Shown here in pieces: positions 46,605-57,414 of a DNA stretch of 64,000 nt; within the stretch, counting starts at the first letter, position 1, and each line of letters begins with the position of its first letter. The stretch lies in the NCBI GenBank assembly GCA_047967505.1, contig CM106539.1, one strand, 5' to 3'. A program made the position numbers and the translations under genes. Source of the DNA: Dipteris shenzhenensis. Taxonomy: Eukaryota > Polypodiophyta > Polypodiopsida > Gleicheniales. Below the pieces are notes generated by a model. It was given only the letters and a program-made list of their open reading frames with translations. It was not told where the DNA came from and ran no database searches.

Positions 46605-46980
46605 CTCCAGATTCTGAATCCGCATCTGACTCGTGGTCTCATACTGTTTTTCAAGACCGTCCATGCCTCCTCCGCTGTGGTGACATATTGAATTAACGCC
46701 ATGACGGAATCACTTACACTACAGAAAATAGAACACAACGGATCTGCATTTCTTCTTGTCCACGCAAGAATCTCATCCACAGTTGGTACTGTCTGTTGTC
46801 CTGCATTGGCTAGATCCGGTCTCGCAACCGGCCTCACGTCCACCCCAATAGCAGTATCCCAAAGCTCGTATGTGCTTAGAATGGTCTTCATCTTGAACTT
46901 CTAGAGTGGATAGTTAGAGCCGTCCAACTTTTCGCTTTCGCCAAACAGTGGGATTTGCAATCTTGTGGGCTGGGCCATCT
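46605..46980 (-). pseudogene. gag: Truncated gag of element 3
   Basis: Minus strand from the MAQP start near 46978, with KLDGSNYPL then a stop, FKMKTILSTYELWDTAIG, ILAWTRRNADPLCSIFCS and EEAWTVLKNSM. It ends at the deletion junction, so the zinc knuckle, protease and integrase core are absent. The element could have moved only with proteins supplied by a full-length relative. Confidence 0.85.
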
Positions 46981-47048
46981 CTCACAATCTGCTCGCAAAC
47001 AGAAACACACTATCAAATCTTCTTGCTGGAGTCCAGGCTCTGATACCA

Positions 47049-47762
47049 TGTAAGAAAACAATACGTATGTGCTCAACAGATAACAGGATCTCATACGCAA
47101 GAGAGAAAACAGATAGTATGGAGAATCAAAAATTTGATTACTGTAAAACTGATATAATAGATGGCGTTGCCTCCCAACCATGTGCTCCTGTGAAAGAAGC
47201 TTCGATGGCGTGCTAGAAATAGTAGAAGACGGAGGCTGGATGCTAAGGAATCAGGGTTGCTGTAGCCAGTGATGAAATGGGCTTCACGGGCTTGCTCTTA
47301 TATAGCGACCACAAGTAGTCGATTAGAGCCAATTGGGTGACCGACCCAGTCCGCCCAAAACGGTCGACTAGGGGTCAATCCCGAAATAGGCCACCGATCA
47401 CACGATAGAACTGGTGCGCAAAATAGAGCAACTCACCTACGGTTTCCGTTCTGGGATCATCTGAGGCTCCAAACGGGCTCTGCAACCCAAGAGTGGGTTG
47501 CCTCGGGAAATGCTCCGTCTACCCTCAGTGCGGTCAGTCATGGGATGCATTCCCGCACTTGCATGTAGCCTAGTTGGCAGTGTGCCAACTCCATCTGAAG
47601 CCGTCCAGCCATCAGGCCACACATGGCCCCCATCTGGTGTCCAAACCAGGACCTACCAGATAACCGAGCTACTCAAATGCCTTCTCCTCATATGGGGGGC
47701 TTACAAGTAGAGTTAGCTGGTTCCCACGTAGTTACACGAGAGTGGAGCATTGATATCTAACA
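47049..47762 (-). repeat. 5' LTR of element 3
   Basis: 714 bp, TGTAAGAAAA...GATATCTAACA on the plus strand, i.e. the inverted LTR of the element 1 family. Confidence 0.93.
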
Positions 47763-47765
47763 CAA

Positions 47766-47870
47766 ATACTGTGCTGACATCTTCACCAAAGCTTTGGGGA
47801 AGGAACGTCTTATTCAGCATCTTCATGAGCTTGGCATTTGGGCCAAGAACCTAGTTCACCTTCGGGTGGA
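47766..47870 (+). pseudogene. pol: RNase H C-terminus of copia element 2
   Basis: KYCADIFTKALGKERLIQHL then HELGIWAKN, the usual copia pol end, followed by GAGAGGGGG before the 3' LTR. Compared with element 1, about 35 codons between HAR-T and CADIF are missing on both sides of the element 3 insertion, so that deletion predates the insertion. Confidence 0.8.
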
Positions 47871-47883
47871 CATTGAGAGGGGG

Positions 47884-48570
47884 TGTTGGTATAAGTGCAA
47901 TGCCCACCTTTCATATGTAACCACCAATGTTCCATAGTGCTCTTTTGTAAGGCCCCCATTATGAGGAGAAGCCATGGTGTGAGCACTAGACATTGGTAGG
48001 ATCCTAGTTTTGACACTAGATGAGGTCTCATGGTGACTGTTTGATGGTTAGGAGATGGTAGAAGGATTAATGTGCTCCTCGAGGTTTCGGGGGCAGCGCC
48101 CCCAATGGGGGTGTGGGGGCAACGCCCCCAATGGTGGGGTCAAGGGCATCATTCATGTGTGAATTTGCCCTCTGCACGTGATCGATGGTCGGTGGTCAAT
48201 GGTCTTTGGCCGGTGGTGAAAGTCAAGCAACATGTGCCACCGTCCTTGCACTTAATCACACACTATGCTAAGTCAATATGCATGTGCCACCGCCAGCGCA
48301 CCATTGTGGTGGAATTGTTCTTCTACAAAGGGCTATATAAGGAGGCCACTTCTCAAGCCTCATCATCGAATTCCAATATCCTACCTCCAGTCCTTCTCCA
48401 TCCAGAGTCTATCTAGATTGCCATTAAAGCTCTACTGGAGAGCGCATGGGTGGACAACACCATCAGTTGTATTTGATAGGAAATTTTCACTCAGCTCTAT
48501 TGTATCTATCATCTTGTTATTGTATTATTGTTGTTGTCAAACGACCTCTCCGCTGCATCGTATTTCCACA
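47884..48570 (+). repeat. 3' LTR of copia element 2
   Basis: 687 bp, TGTTGGTATAAG...TTTCCACA, followed by the target duplication AATAT. It has about two of the GGGGGC palindromic units where the 5' LTR has about four. Confidence 0.92.
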
Positions 48571-48575
48571 AATAT

Positions 48576-49260
48576 ATGTCAGATCCATTGTAAATTCTAT
48601 ATGATGATGCTCCTGAGCATGCTCCTCACTTTGAACTGATTATTAGGATAAGTGCACTTTCTCAACTCCAAGTTCCATGCAATTAGAGATCTTTTAACTA
48701 AAACTCAAGGCTATGTCATTGGAGCGTACTTAGATCTACTAACTAAAGCAAACATTCAACAAGATGAGGCAATTGACCTTGTGCTCTACAATCAAGGCTT
48801 GCAATGCATAAGAAACTACAAAATTTATACACCGGGCAATTGCTTATTCGATACGGTATTTAACAAGACCAAGATTAACGTCCGAGGAAATATGGATATC
48901 TGCAATGCAACAATTTCACAATTTCTTGCACAATAACAACGAAAAAGAAACCAAATGCTCCAAAGCATTTCTGCGTTTAGATTTTCTAAGGAGACCTACA
49001 TCATGTGCAGAGCCATGAATAATACTTGGCTCGCATGGGCAAATCTGCAACAAAAGGCGAGGTTTGGGGAGATACTTTGCTGCTATGTGGATATCAATGA
49101 TTCTTTAAAAAGTCACTCTACATATGGTCTTTCTAAAACAAGAGAATTTGTGTAAACCATGGGGAAAACTTCAATGCAGAGCCACTATAGATAGTGTATG
49201 ATGACAGGATGATGACCGCCCTTTACACGCACCTCATTTTAAGCCTATTGTTAAATTGAA
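48576..49260 (+). pseudogene. End of OTU-like module 1 and OTU-like module 2
   Basis: 48576-48650 completes module 1 (ILYDDAPEH, PHFELI). Module 2 follows: a linker with AIDLVLYNQGLQCIRNYK, then the Cys box YTPGNCLFDTVF (about 48826-48860), ICNATISQFLAQ and, after a TAA, SKETYIMCRAMNNTWLAW, ARFGEILCCY and a damaged C-terminal stretch near 49185-49240 (VYDDR...PHFKPIV across frames). GNCLF is the catalytic-Cys motif of OTU proteases and PHF would hold the His. Frameshifted and stopped. Confidence 0.6.
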
Positions 49261-49399
49261 TTCGAATAAAGGAAATGTACCTCCCATTACACGCCTAGTA
49301 CCTATCTATAATTATTGAAGTGGTAATAACCAAATACCCATTCTATAATTATTGAAGAAGTTGTAATAACCAATGTAACACATGCTACATCAATGGAAT

Positions 49400-49920
49400 C
49401 GGATATCAATCAAGATCAAACAATTCATGTTGTACTGCATGAACAACATTTACATCATATAACAATTGTAACCTTGTGCCAAGTGATTTCTTATTTGACA
49501 CAATAAAGTACTTAGCTAGCATGCAATTGATAGTCCAACAATTCCTCAGTTCTTTGATCCATATTGAAAAGGTAGCAACAGGTGGCACTCGGACATATCT
49601 ATCATTGGATTTTTTGCAGACTCTACATGATGTGGGAACCTCTAACCAGAACTTGGATCGAATGAGATCATGTGGGAACCTCTGACGAGTACTTGGATTG
49701 AATGAGCAAGTGAGCAACCCAAAATGGCCTCTAGGATGATCATTTTTCTATTTATGGGCATCATCCTTTTTGCAAAGGCCTATTTAAATGTGGTCTCTAT
49801 TGCATAAAAAAGTTTATGCAAAGTATGGTAGCCACTTCGGCACATCGCCCTTGCAAATTCTATACAATGAAAATGCATTACACTTTGAGCCCGTCATTGA
49901 AAGTAGGAAAGCGCCTAATT
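49400..49920 (+). pseudogene. OTU-like module 3 (catalytic Cys lost)
   Basis: CNLVPSDFLFDTIKYLASMQ stands where modules 2 and 4 read TPGNCLFDTV and TLGDCLLEAI; the Cys position is Phe. Then FLSSLIHIEK, TRTYLSLDFLQTLHD, shifts of frame near 49690-49780, and VYAKYGSHFGTSPLQILYNE with HFEPVIESR, the OTU C-terminal part. A short local duplication (CATGTGGGAACCTCTAACCA / CATGTGGGAACCTCTGACGA, near 49627 and 49670) lies in its middle. Confidence 0.58.
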
Positions 49921-50500
49921 CAACTGTAGATGTTGGCCTCATAATGAAATTTGGCATAAAAAACAACACAGTAGCTAATCAATCTACCATTGCAACCAAT
50001 CATCAATGTGAAACAATTGACGACGTGCTATTCAAACAAAACTTAAATCGTGCAACGGCTTACAAGTATACACTTGGTGATTGCTTGCTTGAAGCAATAA
50101 AACATTTAGTTGAAATGAATCTAACATCCAGTGAACTTTAGAAAGCAATTGGATAGTAGTTTCTCACTTGCCTACATGGCAATGAAGAACAGGCAATACA
50201 GTACTTGTAAACAAACCTTCTACTAAGTACTCTCTACTCACTACATGGTGTGCAAAGTTATAGCAAATATGTAACATGCAAACCAATGACACAAGATGGT
50301 ATTTTGGGGGATGAGTTTGCTATTTTATGGGCAAATTGTTTCTTACAAAGGCCTAGATTTTTGTATGGGCATTGTTCACAAAACAAATTTGTATCAGGCA
50401 TGGCTAATGTTTTAGCACTTCTCCACTGCACATTCTATATGATGACGACCCCTCATACATGCCTCATTTTGAGTCCATAATTCAAACCACGCCTGCATTC
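49921..50500 (+). pseudogene. OTU-like module 4
   Basis: A linker (MKFGIKNNTVANQSTIATNH) leads to ATAYKYTLGDCLLEAIKHL (Cys box, about 50055-50110). After in-frame stops come YSKYVTCKPMTQDGI, LGDEFAILWANCFLQRPRF and, across a frame change, a DDDPSYMPHFESIIQT-like end (about 50440-50490). It is the best-ordered OTU copy: Cys box, GDEF core and terminal His are all visible. OTU proteases are usually deubiquitinases; their role in Helitrons is unknown. Confidence 0.62.
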
Positions 50501-51470
50501 ACAAATGATGCTCAGACTATCAAGCTAACCACCGAGAAATCAGCTAGACTAAGTATGAAACCAAAACTTAAACATGCAATAGCTACTACACAAACCTTAA
50601 AGAGGAGCAAGCGACATGTTTGGTCAATTGAGCAAAATTGCTTGATAGAAAAAATGTTGGATAAAAAGTCTACTACAAGAGCAATAAACATCAGTAAGCA
50701 ATATTAAATTCTTATGGTGCTTGTGATGTTCCTTTACAAAAGATAGTGAACCATGTACGATACCTAAAGAGACATAACTCCATTGGTAGAATTGTAGATT
50801 AACCTTCATTAGAAGCTATGCAATAGAAGAAACTACCTACCACACCCGTAGATTGTGAAAAAGATGGGGACACATAAATGTTGCTACTTGCATATATTAT
50901 GGCTTCATTGCCATGAGCTGAAATAGCTAGAGTTGTTTCAAAGCAATGTACAGAATACCGATACAATCAATTGCTCAACTGGCTCAATGTCTCCAACAAT
51001 TTCTCCAATATAGATTGCAAACATCATCTCGAAAGAAAAGGAAAAGGAAAATGCTAGAAACAGATAACAACAAAGCCATACAAACATTCACTGTGCTCAT
51101 TTCAAACACACCCACGCACCCTTATTGCTTTAGTAGGCTATTCTTTAAATGTCAGACTAAACAAGCAACAACAGAAAACATTGTGCTATTACTCAATTCT
51201 TGTTACATGCTCCTATGCGGTCTTCTGATGTTCTTACAATTTCAAAAACTGTAAACATATCATGAGACCGCATAGGAGCCAGGAATGTTTTGATTGAAGC
51301 TATACTTATATATTAATATATAACTCTTGGCGAAATTTTATCAAGCTAGTTTTTTTAGTTTCACAATATTTGTAGAACATGTTACAATTTTATATATCTC
51401 CTTTTGAATTTTAAAGAAAGTTTTAAATCCTAGCAAAGCTTTAAAATTTTTCTCCTAAAAGTTTCAAATC
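50501..51470 (+). pseudogene. Linker between OTU array and Rep region, unrecognised
   Basis: Basic, coding-like frames (50459-50707, KHAIATTQTLKRSKRHVW; 50946-51254, SSRKKRKRKMLETDNNK) with stops between them. No domain recognised. An AT-rich stretch at 51290-51470 could be intron or decay. Confidence 0.35.
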
Positions 51471-51487
51471 TTGGCAAAATTTTCAAA

Positions 51488-52016
51488 CCTTTATTTCTAT
51501 CCATCCATACAAACTTTCGACACCAATATAAAAGTTTCACCTCTTAACGAAACTAATAGGAAAAAATCATCCATGATAGGAGCCTTTAGCAATGCCATCT
51601 ATTTCAAGTGCAAACAACAAATCGACCAACACAAAATTCCTACTTGGGCATCGCCCATGCATATGAAACTAAATGACCAAATCCTAGAGGTGCAATGCTT
51701 TTAGATCTTGAAGAAAGAGTAGTGCTACGAGTGACATTCGATCAAATAAACCTTTATTTCTATCCATCCATACAAACTTTCGACACCAATATAAAAGTTT
51801 CACCTCTTAACGAAACTAATAGGAAAAAATCATCCATGATAGGAGCATTTAGCAATGCCATCTATTTCAAGTGCAAACAACAAATCGACCAGCACAAAAT
51901 TCCTACTTGGGCACCGCCTATGCATATGAAACTAAATGACCAAATCCTAGAGGTGCAATGCTTTTAGATCTTGAAGAAAGAGTAGTTGTGCTGCGAGTGA
52001 CATTCGATCAAATATG
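51488..52016. repeat. Tandem duplication, 263-bp period
   Basis: CCTTTATTTCTATCCATCCA begins at 51488 and 51751; nearly identical for about 235 bp, differing at a handful of bases. Confidence 0.92.
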
Positions 52017-53186
52017 CTAGAACTTGTACTTCAGCTAATATTTTTTGAAGGGAAGCATTATAAATGTCACTACTGGCATTGAAAATGTTCAGACTGTGCT
52101 TCCACCACAACTAGATGATAGAATGACCATAGGAATTGCAATAAAAAGCAAACTGGAATACCATACCGCATATATAAATGGTAATGTCTACCCCAATGTG
52201 GTTATGAAGGCACTAAAATAGCTCGTCAAAACATCCTTGTATAAGCAAAAAGGTGTGACCATATCGCACCTTCGGCTCCCACATTTCCAACTCAAAACAC
52301 AAGCACATCAAAATAGTGAGCTGACATACGACTACTTTCAGATAATCAAATGTAGCCTGAACAAGAAGATGAACACGATGATCCATTTACAGATACATTA
52401 GTACATGGCCACATAGATGCAAATGAAATTTTTGATAGAGCCTCAAGTGTCATAGCAATTGCACCTAGTGAGAACAAAAAACCTTTAGATATATACAAAT
52501 ACAAATACATCAAAAAGTGAAATTACCCAACAACAAATCGACCAGCACAAAATTCCTACTTAGGCATCGCCTATGCATATGAAACTAAATGACCAAATCC
52601 TAGAGGTGCAATGCTTTTAGATCTTGAAGAAAGAGTAGTTGTGCTGCGAGTGACATTCGATCAAATATGCTAGAACTTGTACTTCAGCTAATATTTTTTG
52701 AAGGGAAGCATTATAAATGTCACTACTGGCATTGAAAATGTTCAAACTGTGCTTCCACCACAACTAGATGATAGAATGACCATAGGAATTGCAATAAAAA
52801 GCAAACTGGAATACCATACCGCATATATAAATGGTAATGTCTACCCCAATGTGGTTATGAAGGCACTAAAATAGCTCGTCAAAACATCCTTGTATAAGCA
52901 AAAAGGTGTGACCATATCGCACCTTCGGCTCCCACATTTCCAACTCAAAACACAAGCACATCAAAATAGTGAGCTGACATACGACGACTACTTCCAGATA
53001 ATCAAATGTAGCCTGAACAAGAAGATGAACACGATGATCCATTTACAGATACATTAGTACATGGCCACATAGATGCAAATGAAATTTTTGATAGAGCCTC
53101 AAGTGTCATAGCAATTGCACCTAGTGAGAACAAAAAACCTTTAGATATATACAAATACAAATACATCAAAAAGTGAAATTACCCAA
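51878..53186. repeat. Tandem duplication, 653-bp period
   Basis: CAACAAATCGACCAGCACAA begins at 51878 and 52531. The units differ at only a few sites, one being a 3-bp GAC gain in the second near 52983. Confidence 0.93.
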
Positions 53187-53830
53187 CGTTGTTTTTGTCC
53201 TACTGAGACACGAGCACATGCTTCAAATCCTAAGCTACCAAAAAGTTGCGCAATGGGAGATAATGCAGGAGGACCGGCGCTTTGCAATGCACATTCAAAG
53301 TCTTTTCTTCAAAGCAACAAAAGTATTAATTCATTTCATTGGAGGTTCAATGTGGATCCGGATGCAAAAAGCACAATTACATGATAGAGCTATAACTATT
53401 GCAAATGTTTAAACTAAACCCAACCTGAATTTGCTTTTACAACACCCCAATCCACCAACTTGTACATGACAATCCAGTGTGCATGTTATTACAATCACTA
53501 TATCAGAGCATTAGAGAAACTCCTAAAATCTGATAGTCAGAATTTTGGACAGGTACAAGATTTTTACTTTGCAACTAAATTTCAAAATCGTGGGAGTAAG
53601 CATGACCATGGTTTCCAATGGATTAGAAACGCTCCTACTTACAACCAGGAACCAGATGAAGTTGTTATAGATTTTGTTGACCAATACATATCCTATGACC
53701 TCACCTTACTCCCTGAATCATTATAGGCAACACAATGTCATAGACATACATGTACATGTAGAAAGAAGGGGAGAGCAATATGCAGGTTCCATTTTCCATT
53801 ACCACCAATGGATAAAACAACTATCCCGTA
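53187..53830 (+). pseudogene. Helitron Rep (HUH) domain, N-terminal part
   Basis: 53173-53412 reads WEIMQEDRRFAMHIQSLFFK, the block ahead of the Rep core. 53460-53726 reads FYFATKFQNRGSKHDHGFQW with the metal-binding HxH pair at 53601-53609 (KHDHG), then EVVIDFVDQYISYD. Past a TAG: CHRHTCTCRKKGRAICRFHF and PLPPMDKTTI, a Cys/His-rich block conserved in this Rep type. Rep nicks and joins DNA in rolling-circle transposition. Confidence 0.78.
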
Positions 53831-54464
53831 GCCTCTAGAGCAAAAACTTTGTTATAGTAATATCACCCTCACTAAAGTATACAAAGAGCTAAACGATACA
53901 ATCATGAGTCCATTGCAAAGCTTAGAGTAATTGTTAGTGAAATTGCAACTTACCAAAGGAGAATACATCTTACTTAAAGAGACCAACACTCTTCTTGAAA
54001 AGAAAGCCATCAGTTGCTTGGACACACCCATTTCCCAAATTATTAGCACCATTATGGGCTGCAAATATTGATGCTCAATTTATATTAGATCCATATGCCA
54101 CAACCGCATACTGCCGCCTTCTACCTTACAAAAGTAGTCAACACAATAACCAAGGCATTTCACAACATAATAAAAAGAAGAAAACAATGAGAACAGCGAT
54201 GCTGTTGGCCGCATCAAAAAAATGGGGGCTGCATTCTTAAACCTCCAACAAATGTCAGGGCAACAAGCAGTATACACAGTACTCTTGTTACCATTGCACC
54301 ATGCCTCCAAAACAACACAGTTTATAAATACAACACCGTTGCAACAACACATTGCTATCCTAAAACTTCATAAAATATTGCACATTCTCCTAGATAATTC
54401 AACTGATATAATGTGCACTTCAATTAGTGACCAATACATAGTAAGGACAAAGACACTTGACTGA
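53831..54464 (+). pseudogene. Helitron Rep C-terminal part and Rep-helicase junction
   Basis: 53831-53990 reads LTKVYKELNDTIMSPLQSLE in one frame. 53995-54240 gives LWAANIDAQFILDPYATTAY, with tyrosines in the place of the Rep catalytic Tyr pair. An overlapping frame, 54222-54464, continues GAAFLNLQQMSGQQAVYTVL, PLHHASKTTQFINTTP and DQYIVRTKTLD. This block (…NAQEMSAQEA…) is the standard Rep-to-PIF1 bridge of Helitrons. A shift near 54230 and a TGA at 54462-54464 break it. Confidence 0.78.
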
Positions 54465-55564
54465 ATATGGTTGGAAGAATTCGTTTCAGAATACAATAAG
54501 AAAACCTATATATCTGAAAAGAAGACAAAAAATGATTAGATTCACACTATGACTAACAACAAGACCTTGGCAATTCTAGAGAACAGCTTGACATGCATTA
54601 TACTCCTTACTATTATTCAAAAAATACCCTAAGGAAAACAAAAGAAACTTGGAAAGATGCTTACTATAGAGCTACAGACTAGATTTCTAAGACCAGAGAA
54701 AAAATTCAACTTCCATATAGACTCAAAAAAATAAGATGTTGAGGCTTGGCAAAGCTTCAAGAACAATAGATGAGATGGCTACGACCGCAAACAATGACTT
54801 ATGGGCAAAAACATTTAGCAATGCTACTTTGCTAGAGTCATTTGGCATGGTTGACATAACACATCACAATTACACAGAAAAGCAATCAATTTACATCTCA
54901 TTATCCAAGCTCAAAATAGGCTAAAACGAGAAACTCCTACTCTTTTTCAATTCCTGCAACCTACAGAGAAGCTAATACCAGAAGAAGAACACTCGTCACA
55001 AATGTGATTGTTAAACCCAAAGCTATGGCATATATTCAATGACATAACGTGGAAAAAAAAGAACCCTGACAAGCCCATCTACATATTTCTAACATGAGGA
55101 GTTGGAACCGGTAAAACAACTGTCATGTGCGCTCTCAATCAAGAGCTACTACATTGGTATAACAAAAACCCAATTCACATCAACTGAAGACCAAAATATT
55201 AAAAATGGCATTCACATAAAGAGCTACATACAACATAATCAGTGCAACTCTACATTCAACATTAGGCATACCAGTAAATTGCAAAGAGATGCTGGAGAAA
55301 TAATACATGGATGTTCAAACAGTAATTATAGATAAGATATCACTAATTGGTGAGAGAATGTTCAGCTTCATCAATAGAAGACTGTGCGCCATTAAACATG
55401 TTTATAATTTACCATTCGGTGGCTTGGATGTCATAATAACATGTGACTTATACCAATTGCCTCTTGTACGTGACAAATGGGTGTTCCAAGAAGAGAACAC
55501 TTTGAAGCAAAGTTTCTGGAAAGAAAACCTCATATGTTATCAACTCAACAACGTTATATGACAT
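54465..55564 (+). pseudogene. PIF1-type helicase, motor part (Walker A and B)
   Basis: The first 600 bp are poorly preserved. Walker A GVGTGKTT is at 55098-55121, directly after an in-frame TGA (FLT*GVGTGKTT). Walker B region 55307-55561: QTVIIDKISLIGERMFSFIN, where the usual DE reads DK, followed by GGLDVIITCDLYQLPLV, the PIF1 motif III type. The DE to DK change alone would abolish ATP hydrolysis in a normal PIF1 helicase. Confidence 0.8.
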
Positions 55565-56570
55565 GCCAATTTCTTCTTCACTAGCATCCTAAACAAGTTC
55601 CAAACAAACACACATCTAGAAGACATTGGCGCAATCAACTTTGTATGCTTCTGTAAGGTGCCACCAACCTTGACATTACCTTACTTGTTCTATACAAACA
55701 AATCAGTCCGAAACACACCGACGGTGATATTTACATTTTCCCTACCAAAGATAAGAAAAACAACGATTGTCCCCATTCATTCTCTCTCTCAGATGATCCC
55801 AATAAAACTATTGGGCTCCATAAAGAAATAAAACTAAAGGTGGGCATGGTAGTCAAGCTATGTGCAGGAAACTACAACACATTCGATGGTCTTATAAATG
55901 GAGTTGATGGGCAATTCAAAGAGTACGTCTAATTAGGTTGCAGTTGTGTGGATACAATTTTCAAATCCCTACATGGGAGCATGGACACGGAAACAAACCC
56001 AATACCTATACCCAAATTCTATCGACCAACAATGGACTGCAATACTTCCAATTTTAAAAAAGAAATCCAAATAGGAAATAGTACAAACAATGTTGTGACG
56101 CCAACACAATACCCGATCCAACCGGGCCTCAGCAAGAACAGTGCATCATGCACACGGTTTAACACTAGAATCGCTATGCCCTGGTCCCACGGGTAGGCCA
56201 CAACACGACATCACATACACGACACTTTCAAGAGTACGTGCCAAGGAAAATATTTACCTCATAAAACCCTTAAGCACTACTCACATCCACGTAGATTCAA
56301 TTGTTACTATAAAACTATAAAGACTTCTTGCCTTTGTTGCTTAGCAATTTGATGTATCGTGTCTTGAGAATGGGAGTAAAGCATATATTATCTTATAGAC
56401 ATTGAACACACTTTTGTTGCAATTACATGCAATTGATTTAAGTGTAGATTAAAATCTCCAGGCATCTGACTTTCTCTATCTCACCGTAACTAGAACCGCA
56501 CATCCAACAGACTTCATAAAAAGCTGCAATCACAACGTTCCAAGGAATGGGTTTCAAGGAATGGCTATAG
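55565..56570 (+). pseudogene. PIF1 helicase C-terminal part, copy 1
   Basis: NFFFTSILNKFQTNTHLEDI, VKLCAGNYNTFDGLINGVDG and, in another frame, RPQHDITYTTLSRVRAKENI (helicase motif VI region, ...TALSRVK...). One base lost near 56130 relative to copy 2 breaks the SARTVHHAHG block. The unit also includes about 240 bp of the start of the EEP part. Confidence 0.72.
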
Positions 56571-57414
56571 GCCAATTTCTTCTTCACTAGCATCCTAAAC
56601 AAGTTCCAAACAAACACACATCTAGAAGACATTGGTGCAATCAACTTTGTATGCTTCTGTAAGGTGCCACCAACCTTGACATTACCTTACTTGTTCTATA
56701 CAAACAAATCAGTCCAAAACACACCGACGGTGATATTTACATTTTCCCTACCAAAGATAAGAAAAACAACAACTGTCCCCATTCATCGTCTCTCTCAGAT
56801 GATCCCAATAAAACTATTGGGCTCCATAAAGAAATAAAACTAAAGGTGGGCATGGTAGTCAAGCTATGTGCTGGAAATTACAACACATTCGATGGTCTTA
56901 TAAATGGAGTCGATGGGCAATTCAAAGAAATTATTACGTCTAATTAGGTTGCAGTTGTGTGGATACAATTTTCAAATCCCTACATGGGAGCATGGACACG
57001 GAAACAAACCCGATACCTATACCCAAATTCTATCGACCAACAATGGACTACAATACTTCCAATTTTAAAAAAGAAATTCAAATAGGAAATAATACAAACA
57101 GTGTTGTGACGCCAACACAATACCCAATCCAACCGGGCCTCAGCACAAGAACAGTGCATCATGCACATGGTTCAACACTAGAATTGCTATGCTTTGGTCC
57201 CACGAATAGGCCACAACACGACATCACATACACGACACTTTCAAGAGTACGTGCCAAGGAAAATCTTTACCTCATAAAACACTTGAGCACTACTCACATC
57301 CACGTAGATTCAATTGTTACTATAAAATTGTAAAGACTTCTTGCATTTGTAGCTTAGCAATTCGATGTATCGTGTCTTGAGAATGGGAGTAAAACATATA
57401 TTATCTTATAGACA
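56571..57414 (+). pseudogene. PIF1 helicase C-terminal part, copy 2
   Basis: Same content as copy 1, but 56959-57333 is open through TQYPIQPGLSTRTVHHAHGS, LELLCFGPTNRPQHDITY and TTLSRVRAKENLYLI, giving motifs V and VI in one frame to a stop at 57331-57333. 56938-56947 carries a TAA (SN*VAVVW) that also occurs in copy 1. Confidence 0.72.

Larger units (their letters stand above)
43924..47762 (-). mobile_element. Ty1/copia element 3: inverted, internally deleted copy of the element 1 family
   Basis: Minus-strand element with LTRs 47049-47762 (5' in its own sense) and 43924-44571 (3'). A perfect target duplication CAAAT lies at 43919-43923 and 47763-47767. The primer site complement (GGCTCTGATACCA) is at 47036-47048 and the polypurine tract complement at 44572-44580. 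Against element 1 it lacks about 1.6 kb: its sequence jumps from the gag word CAGAATCTGGAGA straight to the late integrase word GTGACTATTTTGTGC near 46605-46615. Length 3,839 bp. It sits inside the RNase H region of element 2. Confidence 0.95.
39219..48570 (+). mobile_element. Ty1/copia LTR retrotransposon, element 2 (9.35 kb including nested element 3)
   Basis: LTRs 39219-40003 and 47884-48570 (TGTTGGTAT...CCACA or TCTACA), perfect 5-bp target duplication AATAT (39214-39218, 48571-48575), primer site TGGTATCAGAACAC at 40004, and gag-protease-integrase-RT-RNase H on the plus strand. It interrupts an OTU-like reading frame of the Helitron, which resumes across the site. Element 3 is inserted inverted near its 3' end. 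Not closely related to element 1: the LTRs differ entirely and the proteins are diverged. Confidence 0.95.
51471..53186 (+). pseudogene. Helitron pre-Rep conserved region, tandemly duplicated
   Basis: Two nested duplications cover it: 263-bp units at 51488-51750 and 51751-52016, and 653-656-bp units at 51878-52530 and 52531-53186. Read across stops, a unit gives NAIYFKCKQQIDQHKIPTW, LNDQILEVQCF, then LPPQLDDRMTIGIA, YPNVVMKALK-LVKTSLY and ASSVIAIAPSENKKPLDIYK, which match the order of conserved blocks before the Rep domain in PIF1-type Helitron proteins (…IAPGEGKKP…). Not translatable. Confidence 0.6.
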
